This document shows, piece by piece, positions 1 to 3,811 of a stretch of 6,472 nt of DNA. The notes beneath the pieces were generated by a model that was not told the origin of the DNA, ran no database searches, and saw only the letters and a program-made list of their open reading frames with translations. Both the position numbers and the translations under genes were made by a program. The stretch comes from an uncultured Spirochaetaceae bacterium (lineage in GTDB: Bacteria > Spirochaetota > Spirochaetia > Treponematales > Treponemataceae): assembly GCA_902766345.1 (NCBI GenBank), contig CACXDK010000224.1, forward strand, positions 1 through 6,472, in the 5' to 3' direction. How positions within the stretch are numbered: position 1 is the stretch's first letter; the number at the start of each line of letters is the position of its first letter.

Positions 1-408
1 AGGGCAGAAATTGTTTCGCTTGGTGCAATTCCGTTTGCGGCTATAAGTGTTACTATGGCATACGGCGGATATCAATATGCCAGCGGTAAATCAAATTCGT
101 TTCCTAATCCTTTGAGTCGAGATAATAGTTATACTAAAGAAGAAATTTTTAAATTGGTTGGTGTTTCTGCTGGTGTAGGATTGTCTGTTGGTCTTGTTGA
201 TTTTGTAATAAACTACACACGCCGTAAAAAAGCAGAAAAAGAACGTCTTTTAGAAGAAGCCAAACAAAATGAAAATATACGCGCAATCACTCCAGAAGAA
301 GCTGGTGATTTGTTGCGTAAGAATTCTAAAAACATAGAAGAAGACTCAAAATCTGAAGATACAACGGAACAGCCTGCTTCTGAAGAAGACAGTGATTCTG
401 AGAAATAA
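1..408 (+). CDS. Partial membrane protein of unknown function, 5' end outside the window
   Basis: I do not recognise this protein. The reading frame is open from base 1 to the TAA at 406-408, giving at least 135 residues. The first internal ATG (55) lies inside a hydrophobic stretch and has no Shine-Dalgarno, so the true start is probably to the left. Two hydrophobic segments are visible, at about residues 3-25 (IVSLGAIPFAAISV...) and 48-70 (FKLVGVSAGVGLSVGLVDFV). A basic, helical, possibly coiled-coil stretch follows (RRKKAEKERLLEEAKQ), and then a strongly acidic Ser/Glu/Asp-rich tail to the C-terminus. This suggests a small membrane protein with a charged soluble tail; the positive-inside rule would put the tail in the cytoplasm. 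It lies one base upstream of a pseudouridine synthase gene and is probably co-transcribed and translationally coupled with it, but nothing in the sequence ties it to RNA modification. Confidence 0.7.
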   Translation, partial: RAEIVSLGAIPFAAISVTMAYGGYQYASGKSNSFPNPLSRDNSYTKEEIFKLVGVSAGVGLSVGLVDFVINYTRRKKAEKERLLEEAKQNENIRAITPEEAGDLLRKNSKNIEEDSKSEDTTEQPASEEDSDSEK

Positions 409-409
409 T

Positions 410-1393
410 ATGGCATATTATACTGTTCGAATTCCTAAAGAATACACAAAAAATGAACGTCTAGATAAATACATTGCCTCAATTCCAAGCGGAATGAATA
501 GGAGTAAACTGAAAAGTGGAGTTGTAAGCATTCTTGTAAATGGTAAAAACTCAAAACTTTCTTGTAAGGTAAAAGCAGGGGACTGCATTGATATTGAATG
601 GGAAGATAATATTCCTGATGATATTGAGCCTGAAAATATTCCTCTTGAAATTATATATGAAGATGAAAATGTCTGTGTGATTAATAAGAAACAAGGAATG
701 GTTACACATCCTGCCTGTGGCAATTGGAACGGAACTTTAGTAAATGCATTGTTGTTTCATTGGAATAGGAATAAAATCTCTCAGTTGAAAGAAGCGGCTT
801 CTGATGCCGAACTGTTAAAAAAAAGGCGTCCTGGTATTGTACACAGACTTGATAAAGATACTTCAGGCATTATAATTACAGCTAAAAACAGAGATGCTGA
901 AGAATGGCTGGGAAATCAATTTAGAAATCATCATCAATTAGTGAAAGAGTATATTGCAATCTGTATGAATAGACCTCAGCATCAGCATGGTGTTATAAAA
1001 ACTCAGATTATAAGGGACCCGAAAAATAGGAAAATATATAGGGCTGTAACAGATACTGAGGATGGAAAATTTGCGCAAACGGCATATTATTGTATAGCTT
1101 GTTACGGTGAATATTCATTAATGCGTATACGTATTGCGACTGGGAGAACTCATCAAATAAGAGTTCACATGAAATATTTAAATTGTCCTGTGTTGGGGGA
1201 TCCTTTGTACGCAAAAAAAGACAAGCTTTTCCCATCAGCAACGCTTATGCTTCATGCTCGTCTTTTGAAAATAAAACTTCCTAATGAACAGACTTATCAT
1301 ACTTTTGAAACAAAAACTCCATTACGATTTAAAAAAGTATTAAAATCTCTTCATTCTATGTATCCTAAAGTTTTATTGCCCAAAGATAAATAA
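410..1393 (+). CDS. RluA-family 23S rRNA-type pseudouridine synthase with S4 domain (RluC/RluD-like)
   Basis: This enzyme isomerises uridine to pseudouridine in structured RNA, most likely 23S rRNA if it is a true RluD-type enzyme. It is 327 residues from ATG 410, close to the roughly 300-330 usual for this subgroup. An S4-like RNA-binding domain occupies about residues 10-65 (ERLDKYIAS..., SGVVSILVNGK, VKAGDCIDIEW). The catalytic domain follows, with motif II HRLDKDTSG at 145-153, where D148 is the expected catalytic aspartate. Motif III GRTHQIRVH is at 245-253, followed by CPVLGDPLYA. All expected family residues are present. I chose ATG 410 over the in-frame GTG at 392 because the S4 region needs no extra residues, and 410 sits one base after the previous stop with a weak GAG seven bases upstream, which suggests coupled translation. 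The target uridine cannot be deduced, so no gene symbol is given; RluD versus RluC versus another RluA subtype stays open. Confidence 0.93.
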   Translation: MAYYTVRIPKEYTKNERLDKYIASIPSGMNRSKLKSGVVSILVNGKNSKLSCKVKAGDCIDIEWEDNIPDDIEPENIPLEIIYEDENVCVINKKQGMVTHPACGNWNGTLVNALLFHWNRNKISQLKEAASDAELLKKRRPGIVHRLDKDTSGIIITAKNRDAEEWLGNQFRNHHQLVKEYIAICMNRPQHQHGVIKTQIIRDPKNRKIYRAVTDTEDGKFAQTAYYCIACYGEYSLMRIRIATGRTHQIRVHMKYLNCPVLGDPLYAKKDKLFPSATLMLHARLLKIKLPNEQTYHTFETKTPLRFKKVLKSLHSMYPKVLLPKDK

Positions 1394-1397
1394 AAGG
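1394..1397 (+). promoter_or_regulatory. Ribosome binding site of the second pseudouridine synthase
   Basis: AAGG lies seven bases before ATG 1405 and directly after the upstream TAA (1391-1393). It supports 1405 as the start and shows that this gene initiates on its own within the run. Confidence 0.6.
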
Positions 1398-1404
1398 TCT
1401 TTTA

Positions 1405-2154
1405 ATGATTAAGAGTATTAGTGTTTTACATGAACCTTCTCAAAATGAGCCGTTTTTAATTTTATCAAAACCGCGTGGCTTGCCCAGTGCACCTTTGAAA
1501 GATGGTGATGAATGTGCATATACTCAAGCAGAAAACTTATTTCCAGAATTGCGAAATGTTGTAGGAAAAAAAATCGTTGAGCATGGGCTTGTTCATAGAA
1601 TTGATACTGAAACTCAAGGCTTACTTTTGATTGCTTCGTCTCAAGCTTTTTATGATTATATGCAGGATATACAGAATAAAGGCTTATTTATAAAGACTTA
1701 TAAGGCTTTATGCGATGTAAAAATAAAGGCTGATATTGAAATTTCGGAAAATGGATTTCCTTCATCTCCTGATATAGATTTTAAAGGCACAGGTTTTGAT
1801 TGTATTGTAAAATCTCAGTTCCGACCTTATGGAGTTGGAAGAAAAGAAGTCCGTCCTGTTGATGAGAGGGCTGGTAGAGCTGCTATGAAAAAAGCTTCAC
1901 CAGATGTCTATGAAACTTGTATTTGTGGCAAATTTAAGGATGAAAAAACTGAATGCAGTGTTACTTGTTCTATAACAAAAGGGTATAGGCATCAAGTTCG
2001 TTGTCATCTTGCGTGGATTGGACTTCCGATAAAAGGGGATCCTGTTTACTCGACTATTTTTGAAAATGATGTTCATTCTAACGAATTTTTCTTTACTGCA
2101 AGTGGTTTACGTTTCCCTAATATAGATGGTAATGAATTGTCTTTTTCGATATGA
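1405..2154 (+). CDS. Divergent RluA-family pseudouridine synthase without S4 domain
   Basis: This second RNA uridine isomerase has 249 residues and consists of the catalytic domain only. Early residues FLILSKPRGLPSAP match the first conserved block of the family (substrate-side strand, typically 'vvnKPaGl'). Motif II is HRIDTETQG at 64-72, with D67 as the expected catalytic aspartate. Motif III is unusual: KGYRHQVRCH, with G193 to H201 in place of the common GRTHQIRVH, followed by the expected GLPIKGDPVYS. Between motifs II and III there is an Arg/Lys-rich stretch at about 139-163 (FRPYGVGRKEVRPV onward). The start ATG has AAGG seven bases upstream and lies 11 bases after the previous synthase, so the two are almost certainly in one transcript. 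Lack of S4 and small size resemble RluA/TruC-like enzymes rather than RluC/RluD. The substrate (rRNA or tRNA) cannot be told from sequence. Confidence 0.9.
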   Translation: MIKSISVLHEPSQNEPFLILSKPRGLPSAPLKDGDECAYTQAENLFPELRNVVGKKIVEHGLVHRIDTETQGLLLIASSQAFYDYMQDIQNKGLFIKTYKALCDVKIKADIEISENGFPSSPDIDFKGTGFDCIVKSQFRPYGVGRKEVRPVDERAGRAAMKKASPDVYETCICGKFKDEKTECSVTCSITKGYRHQVRCHLAWIGLPIKGDPVYSTIFENDVHSNEFFFTASGLRFPNIDGNELSFSI

Positions 2155-2199
2155 TTTGAGAGTTTACAAATAAGAAGATTTTTCTAAGTAAGTGGTAAT

Positions 2200-2225
2200 A
2201 AAAAAAGACCGCTAAAAAGCGGTCT
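2200..2225 (-). terminator. Intrinsic terminator of the tRNA-Leu unit
   Basis: Perfect 7-bp stem AGACCGC / GCGGTCT (2206-2212 with 2219-2225) with a six-base loop. Read on the minus strand, the stem runs into a T tract (2206 down to 2200), as a Rho-independent terminator should. It starts 10 bases past the tRNA 3' end. On the plus strand the stem is followed by GTATATATG rather than T's, so it would be at best a weak terminator for the pseudouridine synthase run. Confidence 0.85.
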
Positions 2226-2234
2226 GTATATATG

Positions 2235-2318
2235 TGCCCGGAACAAGACTTGAACTTGCACACCCGTTAGAGCTCTAGTACCTGAAACTAGCGTGTCTAC
2301 CAATTCCACCATCCGGGC
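2235..2318 (-). tRNA. tRNA-Leu (anticodon CAG)
   Basis: This 84-nt class II tRNA reads CUG leucine codons. The acceptor stem GCCCGGA / TCCGGGC is fully paired, with A73 as discriminator, the leucine identity base. The D arm contains the GG of the D loop. The anticodon stem CTAGT / ACTAG closes a seven-base loop TTCAGGT, which places CAG at positions 34-36 with U33 and G37. The long variable arm forms GCTC / GGGT with two G-U pairs and a TAAC loop, as expected for Leu. The T arm GCAAG / CTTGT (one G-U) carries the loop TTCAAGT. The 3' CCA is not encoded (A73 is followed by CAT), so it must be added by tRNA nucleotidyltransferase. The gene has its own promoter upstream and terminator downstream. 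Confidence 0.97.
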
Positions 2319-2331
2319 AAAAAGTATATAA

Positions 2332-2360
2332 AATATATACAATTTTTACACTTTGGTCAA
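2332..2360 (-). promoter_or_regulatory. Sigma70-type promoter of tRNA-Leu
   Basis: On the minus strand, -35 TTGACC (2360-2355, 5 of 6 consensus) and -10 TATATT (2337-2332, 5 of 6) are separated by exactly 17 bases. Initiation would fall near 2325, about seven bases before the tRNA 5' end at 2318. This is the clearest promoter in the window. Confidence 0.8.
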
Positions 2361-2389
2361 TAAAGGATACTGTTTTTTTGAAAGGATTA

Positions 2390-2782
2390 TTAAAAAAGTC
2401 CCATTCTTGTAAATATAATTCCAAGAATTGCAAATAAAACAACAAGACTAACTATGTATAGCCATATAGGAGCATCATCGTTATGTGTCTGTTTTGATTT
2501 ATTCATTGTTTTTGGATAAAGATTAGAAGATTTTTTTTGTTTTTGAGGATTTCTTTGTGATTCAGATTGATTTGTTTGTGTTCCAAAAATATCATCAGGT
2601 GTCATTGCATAATGACATTTAGGGCATCCATCCTTAAATGCTGTAACTGCCCCCATGTGTCCACATTGTGGACATCTGACTGCAGAGAAAAATCTACCAC
2701 AGTGAGGACAGAATCGTGCATTTGCAGCTACTTCCTCACCGCAGTTTTCACAAAAGTATTTAGCACTTTTTGATTTAGCCAT
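2390..2782 (-). CDS. Double zinc-ribbon protein with C-terminal membrane anchor
   Basis: This 130-residue protein has no function I recognise. Two zinc ribbons are visible: C11-x2-C14 with C25-x2-C28, and C37-x2-C40 with C53-x2-C56, all eight ligands intact. A polar linker rich in Gln/Asn/Ser/Lys follows (about 66-103). A single hydrophobic segment at about 106-126 (WLYIVSLVVLFAILGIIF) lies almost at the C-terminus, giving a tail-anchored layout with the ribbons probably cytoplasmic. Zinc ribbons of this kind bind nucleic acid or protein, so a DNA/RNA role is not implied. The ATG is three bases after the stop of the secreted-protein gene (2786) and has only a distant AGG (about 15 bases upstream), so translation is probably coupled. 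No terminator hairpin is evident after 2390, so transcripts may continue into the tRNA unit. Confidence 0.85.
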   Translation of the reverse strand: MAKSKSAKYFCENCGEEVAANARFCPHCGRFFSAVRCPQCGHMGAVTAFKDGCPKCHYAMTPDDIFGTQTNQSESQRNPQKQKKSSNLYPKTMNKSKQTHNDDAPIWLYIVSLVVLFAILGIIFTRMGLF

Positions 2783-2785
2783 AAT

Positions 2786-3748
2786 TTATTCTGTACCTAA
2801 ATTGTCTACGGAATAATTATAGATCTGCCATATACCGTCTCTTTGGCGGACATAATAGGTATACCGTTTCTTTTCCGTAAATGTTCCATTATCGAAATAT
2901 TCTAGAACTTTTACGCTTCCTTCAATTTGAGAATATGTTGTTGTTTCAATTTCAAATTTTGAAGGAATTGCTACTATATCTGAATCAATACGGTTTTGCT
3001 GTAAGTCAGAACGGAACGCAGCAAGCATTTGATTTCTTCCGTCTGCACTTTCTGCATTATATCTACTGCTCCTTGATGGATTTCTTTTCAGCATTTCTTC
3101 AAGATTCATGTATAGAAAGTATTGATCCCAAAGACTTCTCTGACGTGCAATAATTGTCTGCTCTATAACTTTGTCAGGACTGATTTCTTCTGGCTGTAAT
3201 ACAGCTGCTGTTGGAACTGCAACAGGAATCTTTGATGAAGAAGCTGAGGCAGGCGATGGGCGAACTTCCAAACTAAGACGATTTGAAACAATATACTGAT
3301 TTTTCTTATTATAAAGTTCTGGATAAAAACGTAAATCTACATAATATATGGAAGCTCGTTTTACATCTAAGAATTCTTTTAAATTCTCTACAAAAGAGTA
3401 TTCTTCTCCAGGCTCTAGAGCAATTTCTCTAAAATAAACTGCCTGACTGGTTGTTCGTTTTTGAACAAGTGCATTTGTAGAAGGAAGCTGAGAATTCTTT
3501 ACATCAAATGCATCGAAATCAATACTGAACATATGGTCGTCAGCCATTTTAAAGCGAAGAGTTTCACTTCCTGTATTTGCAACCGTGACATGGATTTTTA
3601 CAGGGTTGTTTTCTGAATCTCCCGGATAATACATTGTCCTGTCATAAAACTTAATTGAAACCTTAGCATTGTCGGCCAAAGATTCTGATGCATTTATATG
3701 GGCAAGAACAAGAAAAGTTGTTATAATACATAATAGTATTCGTTTCAC
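2786..3748 (-). CDS. Secreted/periplasmic protein: Ig-like N-terminal and NTF2-like C-terminal regions, function unknown
   Basis: This is an exported protein of 320 residues from GTG 3748. A clear signal peptide covers about residues 1-20 (KR, then ILLCIITTFLVLAHINA), probably cleaved after A20. There is no lipobox cysteine near the cleavage site, so it is predicted soluble rather than a lipoprotein. Residues about 27-162 look like a beta-sandwich of the BsuPI/Ig kind (VKIHVTVANTGSETLRF, YFREIALEPGEEYSF). A Pro/Ser/Ala linker spans 163-190. Residues 191-320 begin with a long helix and end in strands with DGIWQIYNYSV, as in NTF2-like domains; both fold calls are by eye. I chose GTG 3748 over ATG 3772 because GGGAG lies eight bases before the GTG, the signal peptide begins cleanly there, and the bases between form an inverted repeat. 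It is the first gene of a two-gene unit with the zinc-ribbon protein and diverges from mfd. Confidence 0.82.
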   Translation of the reverse strand: MKRILLCIITTFLVLAHINASESLADNAKVSIKFYDRTMYYPGDSENNPVKIHVTVANTGSETLRFKMADDHMFSIDFDAFDVKNSQLPSTNALVQKRTTSQAVYFREIALEPGEEYSFVENLKEFLDVKRASIYYVDLRFYPELYNKKNQYIVSNRLSLEVRPSPASASSSKIPVAVPTAAVLQPEEISPDKVIEQTIIARQRSLWDQYFLYMNLEEMLKRNPSRSSRYNAESADGRNQMLAAFRSDLQQNRIDSDIVAIPSKFEIETTTYSQIEGSVKVLEYFDNGTFTEKKRYTYYVRQRDGIWQIYNYSVDNLGTE

Positions 3749-3756
3749 AGTAATAA

Positions 3757-3761
3757 CTCCC
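3757..3761 (-). promoter_or_regulatory. Shine-Dalgarno that sets the GTG start of the secreted protein
   Basis: Minus-strand GGGAG ends eight bases before the GTG at 3748-3746. It is the strongest Shine-Dalgarno in the window and argues against the longer start at 3772, which would put this site inside the coding region. Confidence 0.7.
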
Positions 3762-3776
3762 GTCTGTACCACAGAC
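3762..3776. repeat. Perfect inverted repeat in the divergent control region
   Basis: GTCTGT-ACC-ACAGAC is a 6-bp perfect inverted repeat with a three-base centre, located in the 63-base gap (3749-3811) between the divergent secreted-protein gene and mfd. It abuts the GGGAG ribosome binding site of the secreted-protein gene. It could be a protein-binding operator or a small hairpin in the 5' leader of that mRNA. There is no T tract on either side, so it is not a terminator. Confidence 0.5.
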
Positions 3777-3811
3777 TTAGTTAAATTTCTTTACTTGAAT
3801 ATCGGTTGTTT

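Noticed and set aside
392..409. In-frame GTG at 392 as an alternative start of the first pseudouridine synthase
   Set aside because: It would overlap the previous gene and add six residues (ILRNN...) without family support; ATG 410 fits the S4 domain and the coupled spacing.
418..723. Open frame on the minus strand, 101 codons
   Set aside because: It lies wholly inside the S4 and first catalytic part of the pseudouridine synthase on the other strand, and its translation shows no domain; it is a shadow frame.
1008..1241. Open frame on the minus strand, 77 codons
   Set aside because: It is opposite motif III of the pseudouridine synthase and has no independent ribosome binding site or recognisable domain.
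2206..2225. Bidirectional terminator serving the plus-strand run as well
   Set aside because: The plus-strand side lacks a T tract after the stem, so I assign it to the minus strand only.
2362..2387. Repeated AAAGGAT flanking a T tract downstream of the zinc-ribbon gene
   Set aside because: The two copies are direct, not inverted, so no terminator hairpin forms; at seven bases in AT-rich DNA this is probably chance.
2567..3153. Cys-rich and Phe-rich open frames on the plus strand
   Set aside because: They are antisense to the zinc-ribbon and secreted-protein genes; their odd composition follows from the complementary codons.
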